From assembly GCF_954871325.1 (NCBI RefSeq), contig NC_088775.1:41765561-41829560 (forward strand): DNA of 64,000 nucleotides, in the 5' to 3' direction. Positions 21,772 to 33,554 of the stretch are shown here, piece by piece. Position 1 is the stretch's first letter. Each line of letters starts with the position of its first letter. The DNA comes from Gordionus sp. m RMFG-2023. Its lineage: Eukaryota > Nematomorpha > Gordioida > Chordodea > Parachordodidae. The translations under genes and the position numbers were made by a program. Under the pieces are notes generated by a model. The model saw nothing but the letters and a program-made list of their open reading frames with translations, was not told where the DNA came from and did not search any database.

Positions 21772-22806
21772 GAAATAATGCCATATTTCTACATAATAAA
21801 AAGTTAATAATAAAATATTATGCCATAAAAAATTCTAAATGTGGGATGTTATAAAATAATTAAATATCTTAACAAATAAAAATTAAGATTGCCCTATAAA
21901 ATATTATAATGATTTTACAAATAACCTTTAGAAAATCTTGCATTCCAGTATTATTTATAGAAGAGAATGGCATTAAATCCTTGCAACACATGAGAACATA
22001 ATTCCTTACCAGAATCCATTTTTTATCTTTTATAGGGTCAGTTGTATCTTTTACAATGGGTTTGAAAAATAACTTTAAATTTTGTTTAGATATTTCTTCT
22101 TTACATGATAAATCATGTTTGTCAAGTAAATGTTTTATTATATTTGATGTGCTGATATTTTTTGAAAAAGATTTGATTGGATAACTAATTAAAAAATTTA
22201 CTAATATTTATAAAATAATCAAAAAATTTACTCTGAAAATGAAGAATTATTTTCATCCTCACCATCTTTATCAAGTGCTATTTGCAAGCATATATTACAA
22301 AAGACTTTATCTGTAGCAACACTGGTTCTCTTATTATTTGTGTCAGTTTTTAATATTAAGGATCCAAAATGTTTCCATGCAAAAGAAGGTTTTGCTTGCA
22401 AGGATATACTATATTTTGTTACAGGGTATTGCAATGCTGCATCCATTATAATTGTTTTAGTCCTGGTATTTTTATATATGTTATAATGGCAACAAATTAA
22501 AAATAATTAAATAAAATTTCTATTATGATAAAAAATAAATTTTATATAACAAGTTGTAAATTATTTGAATCAAAATAAAAGAATAAAATATAGATTTACC
22601 TTTTCAAATTTAATGTCCCAATCTTATTTTATCTAGCACGTTGGTCACAAACCTGCCCAAAGTGAGCGAATAAGGATTGTTACCAAATTTATAGCAAATA
22701 ATATTTATTAATTTTAAAAAATAAAATCGCATTTTTTAATAATTCAAAAAATATTTAATATTTTTCTTATATTCATAAATAATATATAAAATAAATAATA
22801 AAAAAT

Positions 22807-22940
22807 ATGTATTATGCCGCCACGCCGCCGAATTTTTACATCGGCGGCGGCGTGTTGAGCGCCGACAATTTTTTGGCGCGCGGCGTCGGCGTGGTCAAAA
22901 TCATCGGCGGCGGTGCATTTGACCGGCGGCGCACATGTCC
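22807..22940. repeat. GC-rich (GCC/GGC) low-complexity island
   Basis: About 130 bases of CGCCG/CGGCGG blocks in mixed orientation (CCGCCACGCCGCCG, then CGGCGGCGGCGTG, then CGGCGGCGG), standing out sharply from the A+T-rich surroundings. It can fold on itself. A coincidental open frame runs through it (22,807-23,022), but composition and lack of homology argue against a gene. Confidence 0.8.
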
Positions 22941-22944
22941 AAGT

Positions 22945-24100
22945 ATAGCTAACTCGTCAAACGGGCGAATTGACTTTTTCTACAATTATTTACCTTTAAT
23001 TTATAATTTAAAGCTAAATTAAGTTATTATAATTAGATGAAGGTTTTTAATATCTTATTTACCTCATTAACTAATCTCATTCACTTATCACCGCGTGGTG
23101 GGAGTTGGAATTTATGGGAGCAAAGAGGGGAAAATAAGATTGACTAAAAGAAGGAAGAAATAAAAAAGAGACAAAGATATGAAAGGAAAACTTTAAAAAA
23201 TTTAATAATTGTTTATTTTACTAATTGATGGTTATATTTCTAGTAACTCGCATTCTCAATTAGTATGTCTCCGTGGAGATTTATAATTGTCAAATAAACG
23301 CATTAAAACACATCGCTGATATCAAATTTTTAATTAAATTGAGTAATCATATCCAATCAATGTAAAAAAACATTTCCAATTCATCAAATTTTATTAAATT
23401 AATGAATCATAGCTAATCAATAAAAAATAAATGTCTGATTCACTCATTAAAAATTTTAATCCTTTTTCGCAAATTTTTCTTTCTTTCTTTATATTGTATA
23501 TAACAAGGCATGACATATCACATCATCTTGGATGTCATTTCTTTTGCATACCATGGACAAAAGGTCAGTTATAAACTTCCCAAGTTCTATCTATTCGTTT
23601 TGAATAACATATATAATGCCCTAGCCCTGTGGACACAGCAGGTGGTATAAAAATAATTGCTGCTCTTAAAAAATATGTTTTAACAGAAAGATTTATAAAA
23701 TTGGGAAATCATTTAATTTAAACATTTCACTTCCTGTTGTAATGATTTGTCATGAAATTCGTATTCATGCACAAGGTTCAAATTCTTTTACGATTTACAG
23801 AAGGATTGGGCAGGCAAGGTGTCTCGCAGCTGCCAAGTTTTGGATACCTGTTGTATTTATAATGTTTATATTAATTGGTATCTAGCACTCATTATTAGTG
23901 CATTTAAATTTATCCGTCATACTATATATATTTTTGAAAATTTATCGATGACATAAAAATAGTTGCCTCACATGATCATATAAAGTCTTGGGAAACATCG
24001 TCATCGCTAATTCAGCTCTCATTATAAATGTAGTTGTTTTATCAATTTTATTTGATATAAAATATTTAATAAAATGATTTCAGGACAGTGAGCCTCATAA
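22945..24100. other. A+T-rich DNA, nothing recognised
   Basis: No gene or repeat I can support. A less A+T-rich patch around 23,740-23,870 has no homology I recognise. Confidence 0.5.
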
Positions 24101-24129
24101 TAAGAACTTTTTTTCCTTGCTATACTGGC

Positions 24130-25960
24130 TTATCCGTCAACCCTTTCAAGTTTTCAAGTACATTTTCATTAATTGAAACTTCATTGTGAATCGAGACTTC
24201 GTTAATTTTAAATTTTTGCATTTTCAAATCAGAGGTCTCTTGTGATTTGATATCTATTATTTCAATCTTTTCCTCCATAATTAACTCGTTAGTTTTAAAT
24301 TCCGATTGTTGTACGATATCTAAATCAATATGTTCTTCTTTAATTAAATTTGTAATTCTTGCAGCTTCCGCCAGTGTAATAATATTTTTTATTCGTTGAA
24401 ATGCTTGCAGAAATATTTATCCAAACGTAATGGTAATGTTTCAGATTTAAAAGTTCTATTTTTTAAGATGTTGAAATAACTTTCAATATTAGTCGTAAAG
24501 GCAGTTTGTTGCCAATATTTATAATGTACTTGCATAATGTTAGACCATAAGGGATATGTCCTCAAAATATTGCATAAATGTATTATAATATCTTGGCAAC
24601 AAAAATAATTTTCTTCTTTTACAAATATTGTTTAGATTTGCCCTATTTTTCTTTTCTATCCAATGATATAGATTACTGGTTATATTTAAATTAATTATCT
24701 CAATATCATCGCCTTCATCATAAATATCAGTTTCCATTTTCTCAAGTCCAGATAAGGTATTTCTTAGCATTCCAACAATTATCGGGACATATTTCAGTCC
24801 CGCTAAATTCGCTAGTACATGTTATTATAGGACTCAATTATCATTTCTGTCTGTTGCACCACACTTAATTATCATAGCCATTGTGGGAATATAAAACTCT
24901 CTAAACAAACGGGGTTTTTTATAAAAACCCTGCCATCTGCTTATTAACTTAATACAGTGGAGATAATCAACTCTAATATAAATCTTGGGCATGTTTAATT
25001 TTTGTCCCATTACTATATTAAATGAATATTCAATATAAGCCTTCAGATCTATAAAATTTTCTAAAGATCTAGCTGCCGCCTAGCAAAGCTAAAGAATGAT
25101 CAGTTACAACTTTTGGGGATTTTTGCACCACTGTATCCATATATTTAACCAAAGCGAAATATGAATAATATCGTGGGTCGCATTTGCACTACAGGTATTT
25201 GACCACATTTTAATTATATTCCGATTACTCCCGCATATAAAAAAATATGGCCTGATCTTTGATTATATGGCCTATTGATTTTTGTAACCAGGGAGCCAGT
25301 AGCATTAATTTGAAGTATTGAAACATCAGTATCCTGATAATATTTATTGTATATACACATTTGATCTGGCAACCAATAATGCATATAAAATTTATCAGAA
25401 CCTATATTAATAATGGTTGATATATAGGGTTCGGTATATTTTAAAATTAATAGTGTGTTAATACTATTATCCATTTTCAGATCAAAATCATCATCATTTT
25501 TCAAAGTTTGCTTACATCAAATCCATATATTGTTTGCCCTTTTCAACCCGCCAGTTAGAGGCAAAGTTTTTTTCTAATTCATTGCCGATTTCCTTTCCTT
25601 TCAAACCACTTAATATCCTCTTTAAAACAAGAGTAAGCATATGTGATTTATAATTAAATATATTGCAAATTAACTTTTTATAAAGTTTATCATGCATTGA
25701 ACTAATCGTATTCAACCTTAATATGGTTTGGCATTGTTTACAATGCTCTAATTTTTAAAAAATAAATGGAATTTGAGTGGAAATAATAATTTTTAAACAT
25801 CCAGGTACAGGGAAGTTTCATCTGATTAGTGATGATTTTCTCAATGATACGAATCCAGCCAGATCTTAACTTTGCTAAATCATCATCTCATGGATGCATT
25901 TTATTCCATTCATTGATTAAAATTACTAGTTCAAACTGTTCTTTTCCCATTTTTTTTGTC
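24130..25960 (-). pseudogene. Decayed DNA-transposase gene (DDE/MULE-like type, family not named)
   Basis: Reading on the minus strand: HCKQC and SSMHDKLYKKLICNIFNY (about 25,770-25,640), then a Lys-rich segment to 25,512. Next comes YWLPDQMCIYNKYY followed by ILQINATGSLVTKI and HIFLYAGVI (25,400-25,220), the block that holds the first catalytic Asp in a transposase family common in arthropods and cnidarians (there usually IDATG; here Asn replaces Asp). Then IYIRVDYLHCIKLISRW (about 24,990-24,940), frames around 24,770-24,540, and an acidic/Lys-rich tail ending near 24,130. Several stops and frame changes show decay. The family assignment rests on motif recollection. Confidence 0.55.
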
Positions 25961-26379
25961 TTCAATAATATCCTCCTCTTCCAATAAGTAATCATTAAAC
26001 TCATTTTTAGAAACTTTTCTCTGCAAAAAATTTATTAAATATAACATAAAAAACTAGAAGAAAAATACTACTTACCGTTATCATATATTCATTTATATCT
26101 AGAATATCCCAACAACTATATTTATTGGAACGGATATAGGTATATACATAATTCGTGACATTGATTTCGCAAATGCATCATTAATCTTTATCCACATGTA
26201 TCAGCTGAAGTTAATATCCTTTATTATATCATTTTTGAAAGTTAGAAGGGTCATATTATAAGTTAAACCGGTACAGCTGCTAGTCTAGGCATCGTAGTTT
26301 TGTTTGATTTACTAATTATAAGTGCATAATGAGACAAATACGTTGCATTCAAAAAAATAAAAAATAAAAAGTGAAGACC

Positions 26380-26783
26380 AGAGATGTTAACTAAGATATT
26401 GTATTATTAAATTTAAAAACTGATAGGGGACCGGGGAAGGTTGAAACACATTTCTTTTAAACCGGAATAAATTCAATAATATTAAACTAAATTAAATAAA
26501 TAAAACATATTCTGAACAAATGTTGGCAAACCGGTCTATATACAGGTCAAATAAGGTAAATTGATCAACGTATTTGATCGGTCAAATACCTAACCCGGTT
26601 CTGAACCTTCAAAGTATAGGCTATTTTAAATAGTAATTATATATTTTATAGAAACTAAATTTTATAGAAACTATTTTTTAGAAAACATCATTTGAATTTT
26701 TTTTTAGCTCAACGTTATAGAAATTAATTTTTGTAATTACTCAAAATAAAAGATATATGCTGGGCCTACTTTTGCAGATCTCT
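26380..26783. mobile_element. Member of the AGAGATCTGC-end element family (right end clear)
   Basis: Ends GCAGATCTCT at 26,774-26,783. The preceding ATTACTCAAAATAAAAGATA also occurs, reverse-complemented, in the member at 27,881-28,224. The left end is unclear. An eroded TAGGGGACCGGGG terminus lies inside near 26,425. Confidence 0.5.
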
Positions 26784-26789
26784 AGTCAA

Positions 26790-27380
26790 TGCATTAAATA
26801 AAAGAGGGACTAAATATAAAAAAAATTTTTTTTGATATTTTGATTAGAGGCTTTAAAGTATATTCATAATATGCTATAATTAAGTAAGTTGAATTTTGGG
26901 AGAAATTTTTTAAAAATTAAAATAAAATATTTAAAATACATAAATATATTATTATTATTTTAGATTTATCTATTTTTTTATAATACACTTGTTTTAATCA
27001 AAAATATATAGATACAATAATTAACAGGACCAATCTACCAAAGACCAACCATCATTATACCCTCACTCTTATAAATGCCATTTAAAGGCATATTAATGAT
27101 TTATAATTCCGAAAAATTGTTGTTTAATCTTTCTTAAAATCTATTTATTAAGATTTTTAAAACTTTATTTTGTTGGTTACAGTTAAATAATTGTTCTAAT
27201 TTTAAAATAATTTTTGGCAAATAATGACATAAATATTTTTATTGGGTATATATTTCTATTCTTATACAATAATAATTTAGTTAGATTGATGTTTCCTCTA
27301 TCCAACGAGCCCAGTTTTCCCATACTTATTAGAAATTTATATTAAAAAAATTGAAATTTTAAAAATAATAATTTATACAT
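26790..27380. other. A+T-rich DNA, nothing recognised
   Basis: No gene or repeat supported. Confidence 0.5.
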
Positions 27381-27880
27381 TTTACATTATCAGTGGCGTA
27401 GCCAGGATTGACCCGGGGGGGGGGGGTTAAAATTTTTTTTGGGGGTTAAAAATTTGCCAATATTTTGTGCTTTATTAGTGTCTAACCACTAAAGTAGCCA
27501 GCATAAATGAAAAAATATTAGTAACAAAATTTTGGCCATTATGATTAATACGCGACTGAAAGCATTATTCTGAAAATTTTATCAATGTTTAGTCAATTGT
27601 AAATTAATTCAATCCATCCGGTGTAGAAAGAAGAATAAAATCCCTCCCCCCCCCCCCCCCCCAATCTCCCACATTTTATGACACTCAATATATTTTATTC
27701 TATGTTAAAAATAATTATTTTAATTAAATTTTTGCATATAACAAAATTTTGCAGAGAATTTCATTATAGATTTTATTTATTATTAAAATACTTTGGTATA
27801 AATAACACCCTTTTATTTAACTATGTATTATATTAATGATAACAAATGAGTATATTAATAAAACATTAATAATTCTTATT

Positions 27881-28224
27881 AGAGATCTGCAAAAGTATTA
27901 GAGTTCGGACCTAATATTTTTGAAAAAAAATCGGGTCGGGTTGGATCAAGCCTTGGAATTTTTTTTAAAATATATCTAAATATATCAATTTTATGTTAAA
28001 TTTTTTATGTAAAATAAAAATATTTGATTTTATTTATAAAAACTAGACGCCATGTAACATATATCTTTTATTTTGAGTAATTATAATAATGAATTTCTAT
28101 AATTAAATAAATTCATGCCAGGCCGACAAAACTTTTTAAAAAAAATTTCGGGTTCGGGCCGGCAAAACATTTTTAAAATAATTTCGGGCCGGGGCTTCAA
28201 AAATTAGGCCCGATACAGATCACT
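27881..28224. mobile_element. AGAGATCTGC-end element with 10-bp target duplication
   Basis: 344 bp, ends AGAGATCTGCA at the left and CAGATCACT at the right. Perfect 10-bp flanks AATTCTTATT (27,871-27,880 and 28,225-28,234). The interior contains GGCCGG/GGCCCG phrases and A+T runs. The long duplication suggests a MULE-like or similar mechanism. Confidence 0.85.
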
Positions 28225-28470
28225 AATTCTTATTGCAAATACAATATTTTTATTAAAAATAGGAAAATTTATAAATATTATGACTAAGAATTCATTATAA
28301 TTACTTATTGATTATAAAAATTTTATGTTATAATAATATAGCAATTTTATGATTTGAATTTATAAAGAGAAGTGTATTTTTCTCTGAGATTTGAATAATT
28401 TATCTAGAATCAAATTTTTATCTAGAATAATCTCCTTATAAATATTTAATATTACGAATCATTTAAACTG

Positions 28471-28830
28471 CTTTCACCGGTGCTTCTAAAATAGGGTTTC
28501 CTTTTCAAAATTAAAGAAGACCTTTCATTAGTGGGTGCTACGGTAAAGTAGCTAAAATAAAAAGCAATGTTTTTATATTAGGAAGGAAATCTAAAGTGCT
28601 ATTACACATGGAAAGGACCTGCAAAGCATTTTTTGGTCTCAAAGAGTATTCTATTCTGTCAAAATTTTTATACCAAAATTCGACATCACAAAGTAACTTA
28701 TCATACGATCCTAATAATTCATCAGAATAAAACTCTGAGACTTAATATCCTCTCGCGTTTCAAGTGTATTCAGCAAAAGAAAATGAAAGCTGTTTAGAAT
28801 AAAATTGTGACTAATAAATTTTTCCTTTAA
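28471..28830 (-). pseudogene. hAT transposase C-terminal remnant
   Basis: Minus-strand fragments read CDVEFWYKNFDRIEYSL, then PKNALQVLSMCN, LDFLPNIKTLLFILATLPVA and TNERSSLILKRKPYFRST. These match the hAT C-terminal dimerisation block (typically PNI..LL.ILATLPVT.A..ERSFS.LRR.KT..RST). Stops and frame changes interrupt it. It supports the hAT identity of the surrounding element. Confidence 0.78.
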
Positions 28831-29489
28831 TTGAAATAAAAATGTATCAATAAGGGAGTAAAAATATTTATTTTATAAAAATCCTCAATCGTAGATGCAT
28901 CAATATTTAAATCTAGAAACTACTCTAGGTTTAAAAATTTTAATTCCAAACATATTAGTTATCACCTTTACTTTCTCATTATATTTACCAAATTAAATGA
29001 TTTTTCTTTTATTTAAAAATTATAAAAAATTAATTAAAATTTTTAAGATCTAATTAGTTTAACAATATAAATTTTATTATTAAATTTATAAATATCTAAT
29101 TTAACTATGCTAGAAAAAATTTACAATATATTTTTATTGTTATTTAATATTATATTTAATATTATATTTTACAATATATTTTTATTGTTATTTAATATTT
29201 TACATATAATTTTTAATATATATTTTTAAACCATGTTATCATTTAAAATTGAAAATTCTTATTTGTTTTTTTAAATATATTTAATTTTCATATCTTATAT
29301 AATTTTATTTATAAATTTTAAATAAAATTATTCGCAATAAGAAAAAAATTTAAAAAAAAAATTAATAAAAAAAAATTTTATATCTAAAAAATATATTTTA
29401 AATTAAAAAAATTTCTTTTTTCGCGGGTTATGGGGGGGGGGGTTCAACCCCAAACCCCCACCCCCCTTGTCTACGCCACTGTATATTAT

Positions 29490-30650
29490 GGATCCGTAAA
29501 TTTATAACTCAACTCGACCGAAAATTGATTTATAAAAAAATAAATAAAATTTGTCGATGGGCCCATAAATTTTTATTTAAAAAAGTATTACTTGTTATAG
29601 AGTTAGGATGGGAATAATTAAGATTTCAGATTTAATATTAATAACACAAAATTTTTTTTTAAATATAATCTTTTTTTAAAAAATTTTTATTAATCACATG
29701 TGAGAAATTTTGTGGTCAATTTATTTTATAATTCAAAACAATATGCATTTTTTGATTACTTGTAAATTTTTATAGTAACTAAACTAATCGCGAAATAATG
29801 ATTTGTTGTAATATTTCCATAATGTGAAAAAAACATTCTTATATAGTTAAATAACTTTCCATAATTATTGTAAAAAACATATTGATTTTGATATATCTAA
29901 AAAAAATCTTTTAATAATAAAACTTTAATGAAGACTTACGTCATAGTTATGAATCTTATATAGTTTTCTTATGTTTTGGACCCAAGTTTAAGTGGGAAAA
30001 TGAGATTTTAAAGAAAATAAGAAGAGATCACGCTTGAGAATTATATTTTTGACCACCAAATGGAGTTTGACTTGTATCTTTATTAATAACTTTTTTAGTA
30101 ATTTCTAGAGAAGAGTTTGGATTGATCATATCTATCTATAGAAACATAACATTCAATTTGATATGGTTCTCTAAAATTTTCTTAAGCGTCTAGAGAGGTG
30201 TCCGAGAATTTGAAGGATTGATATGGCACTAATTTATCGAATCAGGGTAACTATCAGTATGTTGATAATAATGAGATCTAAATATGGCTAAAATTTATGT
30301 TCGAATATAATAAAACTATGTAAAAGGAACAATTTGAATTAGAATAAAAAATTTCAGAGAATGTTTTTAACTATATCATTCAATGACACCTCAGAATAAT
30401 TGATTTTGGAGAAAAAATGAATTTGTTATAATAAAATAATAAAAACCTAATAATATTATATAAATATTACACTTATAAAGAATAGGGTTCAATGGACCCA
30501 TTCAGGCAGTAGTTTAAATAATCTTTTGAGCTATTCAATGATGTATATTGGGCATTTTAATATATATAAGCTATTGAAACATTTTATTACTCAAATATAG
30601 TAAGATGATCTTCGGAAAAAATTGATAGGCTAAGTGCAAAAGGACAATAT
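29490..30650. other. A+T-rich DNA with one partial satellite unit
   Basis: Around 29,740-29,810, CAATATGCATTTTTTGATTACTTG and the following bases resemble the start of the tandem array at 30,655. Otherwise nothing recognised. Confidence 0.5.
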
Positions 30651-30654
30651 GCAT

Positions 30655-31860
30655 TTTTTAATTACTTGTGACTTTTTATAAAGTTCTTAATCAAAGTAAT
30701 TAAGGAATTTAAATTTACAAATTAAGCACTAAATAATGATAAAAATAAGATGTTTGTCGCTGATATATTTTTTGCTTATTTTGTTAATAACTTTTTTATT
30801 TTAAATTCGGGAAGCACTAACCTCTACTAAGGAAGCCTTAAAGAATGATGTAAATTTCATCTTTAGTGCTTTCATAATTTTCTGGCCAACATTTGACCTC
30901 TAAACATTTTTTTAGCGTATTACAATTTTTTGTTAGCCAAATTCAGTATGGAATTCAAATTTACTAATTAAGCAATAAATAATGGCGAACCGAATGTTTA
31001 GTAGAGCTATAGTTATTGTATTAGTTGGTCAGCATTATTTATTTTTTTCGTAAATAACTTTATATTCTTACATTTGGATTCAAAAATGATTTAAGCACTA
31101 AACTCTATTAAGAAAGCCCTAAAGAATGATATAAATTTTATCGTTAGTACTTTCATAATTTTCTGGACAAAATTTGACTTCTAAACATTTCTTTAGCGTA
31201 TTACAACTTTTTATAAAGACGGTTAACCAAATTAAATACGGAATTGAAATTTACTAATTAAGTAATAAATAATGGCGAAAACTGAATGTTTAGGAGTGCC
31301 ATAGTTTTTGGCCGTTATTTGTTTATTTTTCGCAAATAACTTTTTATACTTACATTCGGCTACAAATGTCATTGAAGCACCAACCTCTACTAAAGAAGAA
31401 CTAAAGGATGATATAAGTTTCATTGTTAGCACTTTCATAATTTTCTGACCTAAATTTGACCTCTACATATTTCTTTAGCGTATTACAATTCATTCTCATG
31501 ACAGTTAACCAAATTAATAACGGAATTTAAATATATTAATTAAACACTAAATAATGGGGAAACACGGATGTTTATTACTACTATAGTTTTTGTTTTGGCA
31601 CGTCGCCATTATTTGTTTTTTTCGCAAATAACTTTTTATTCTTAAATTCGGCTACAAAAGTGATTGAAGCACTAATCTCTACTACCAAAACATTAAATAT
31701 ATATTTCATCGTTAGTGCTTTCAATCGACTTTTAAGTGTGAAGTTAGCACGTTTTTATTTTTGCTTATAACATTTTTTCGTTTCAGCTACTATACGGATT
31801 GAAGCACTAACAAGCACTAAAAAGTGTCATATGATTCATCGTTAGTGCTTCCAATATTTC
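30655..31860. repeat. Tandem array, unit about 250-290 bp, about four copies
   Basis: Units start GGAATTTAAATTTAC.AATTAAGCA at 30,704, 30,950, 31,240 and 31,522. Each contains TTCGCAAATAACTTTTTAT, GAAGCACTAACCTCTACTA, ATGATATAAATTTCATCGTTAGTGCTTTCATAA and TTTAGCGTATTACAA. A shortened last unit runs into the GCGAA-type array at 31,860. Confidence 0.9.
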
Positions 31861-32055
31861 GGCCAAATTCGCTGTAATGGGTTTGCGTAAAAAGTTTTGC
31901 TAAAATATATTCGCTATAATAAATTCGCGGTTACGGTTTCGAGTATATAAATTCGCGATAATGGCTTCGCGAAATTGTCTTCGCTATAAATGTTTCGCGA
32001 TATTAACTTTGCTATTAAAAAAGCGATAAAAGTTTCGCTGAATTGACCTGATACG
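31860..32055 (-). repeat. GCGAA-type array (minus orientation)
   Basis: TTCGC repeated with short A+T spacers (TTCGCTATAATAAATTCGCG and variants), ending AAGTTTCGCTGAATTGACC. Reverse-complemented, that end matches the outer edge of the array at 11,205 and resembles the end near 52,730. Confidence 0.85.
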
Positions 32056-32176
32056 GGTCTATCCACCATATAATCGATATGATGAATACTGCCTCAATGT
32101 AGTGCCTATCAAATTTGTATTTTATTTATTTTTCAATTGGATAGGTACTACTAAATTTATTTATAATATATATTTG

Positions 32177-32335
32177 TATGGATTAGTAGGCAAGAGCGTG
32201 GCTTATCAATCAGTTGGTTCTGGATTCGAATCCCAACTAAGATCAACTTTTTTTTCTTATTCCAACTTGACGGCTCCGTCCATTTGGGGGGGGGGGTTGA
32301 TATATAGGAGGCCGGACTCGACCACGTGATACCGT
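32177..32335 (+). repeat. tRNA-derived SINE-like sequence
   Basis: TAGTAGGCAAGAGCGTGG resembles an A box, and GGATTCGAATCCC is a good B box about 40 bases later. A G-run-containing tail follows. No second copy in the window, so the family is not confirmed. Confidence 0.45.
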
Positions 32336-32339
32336 TATA

Positions 32340-32930
32340 ATATATGTTAAATAATGTGTTTTATTACATTTTAATAAATTTTGGTCAGTATTTAGCAAAT
32401 TAGGTTGGTATTTAGAAAATATTTATACGTTGATTTGGCAGTATTTATTAACTCATATAGTTTTATGTTTTGGATTGGTCGTTTACATTATCCTTTTTAA
32501 GAATTATTGATTTGGTTACACCTACAAATTTTTCCTAATTAGTCAATTCTATAAAACATTGTCAAAAATGGTAACACAACGTTATATTAGTTTAATGATC
32601 TTTTGTCAATGTAGGTTGCTAAGATAAGAATTATATCGCCCTGTGTGGTTTTAAAAACCATTATCAATTGAGGTTAACCTTTTTTATAACTTGTAATTAT
32701 TTAGACAAAAAATTATTTATATTAATTAATATACTAATAAATGGATTAATATTTTGTATTAAAAAATATTATATTTCGCCCCTCATAAATTTTTTTTAGT
32801 TGAGCCCCCTGCGATTGCAAAGGCTAGTGACGCCCCTGATATAATATAAATATTTATTTGCATAGATAGTCATTACGGATTCATCGTAGTTAATGTGTAA
32901 GTTCTTCCCGTGTCTTTCAAAGGGTTGACA
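32340..32930. other. A+T-rich DNA with a GCGTCACTAG terminus
   Basis: Near 32,820-32,840 the minus strand reads CAGGGGCGTCACTAGCC, related to the left end at 7,848. No partner end found here. Confidence 0.45.
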
Positions 32931-32932
32931 AT

Positions 32933-33315
32933 GGGGATACTTAATATTTATGGGTCTAATTTTTCAAGCCCGGCCTAGCTAGAAATTTTCTTTAAAAAAT
33001 TTGTCCTGCCCGATCCCTAACGAAATTTTTATTTATTCCAAAAAGGCTGACCTGAAATAAAAATTATTTGTCCACTCGGCCAGGATGTATTCAAACAGGA
33101 ATATTTTTTTTAAATGTAAAAAAATATTTTACAAATAAAAAAAATAATGGCGCCTTGTTTGTTAGAAGAATTTTAAAATATATCTATTTATTTGACAAAA
33201 TTTATTGATATCATATTTAAAAATTTAAGCCTACCCGAAATTTTTTAAAAATATATTAGGCCCGACATTTCCCGAAATTATTTTTTGAAAATAGACCCGG
33301 TCATTACAGATCTCT
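32933..33315. mobile_element. AGAGATCTGC-family element, eroded left end
   Basis: Ends CAGATCTCT at 33,307-33,315. The reverse complement of the right end (AGAGATCTGTAATGACCGGG) aligns with GGGGATACTTAATATTTATG at the left. Contains AAGCCCGGCC and CCCGAAATT blocks. No target duplication seen. Confidence 0.55.
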
Positions 33316-33554
33316 AATGAGAATATCATTCTTCTGGGTAATTAGAATATCCGATATTGATGGATAATAAAAGGACTGAAAAGGTCCTTTTGGATGTAAA
33401 ATATCAATTTTATTTCAGCATCACTAATAAATGCCACCCACCATCATAAAAACGTTACATACTTTTAATATAATTAGTTGATATTTCGCCTATTCTTTTT
33501 GGATATTTTCTAGTTTGGCTTAAATAGCACTTAAATATTTTATTATCAGGATAA

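Larger units (their letters stand above)
16857..22446 (-). pseudogene. hAT transposase gene, minus strand, split by a Ty3 element
   Basis: Reading on the minus strand, 22,446-22,228 encodes a BED finger start (SFAWKHFGSLIL, then VFCNICLQ). After a short gap, presumably an intron, 22,170-21,930 supplies the second half of the finger (STSNIIKHLLDKHDL) and SSINNTGMQDFLK. A Ty3 element (17,196-21,771) interrupts the gene. The segment 17,190-16,857 carries the central hAT domain (LPDRTTLSRSGLDDVY, then AITFDMWTDKYRRRNYITF, ending KIQMVTD). The C-terminal half is missing: at about 16,860 the sequence becomes hAT copy A in the opposite orientation. Transposases of this type cut and paste DNA in the nucleus. 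This copy cannot be functional. Confidence 0.85.
27391..29481 (-). mobile_element. hAT transposon with CAGTGGCGTAG ends, decayed
   Basis: The left end CAGTGGCGTAGCCAGG and the right end CTTGTCTACGCCACTG are inverted repeats, each followed inward by G or C homopolymer runs. Flanks TACATTAT (27,383-27,390) and TATATTAT (29,482-29,489) form an 8-bp duplication with one difference, as hAT elements make. The interior carries a minus-strand hAT C-terminal domain (28,471-28,830), a nested AGAGATCTGC element (27,881-28,224) and a C homopolymer run near 27,650. Confidence 0.9.

Noticed and set aside
22807-23022. Gly/Ala-rich frame over the GC island as a gene
   Set aside because: Open only because of the GC composition; no homology and the frame dissolves outside the island.
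11205-32055. The two GCGAA ends at 11.2 and 32.05 kb as the two termini of one 21-kb element
   Set aside because: Their orientation fits, but the interiors are unrelated and separated by many independent insertions with their own target duplications; separate elements are simpler.
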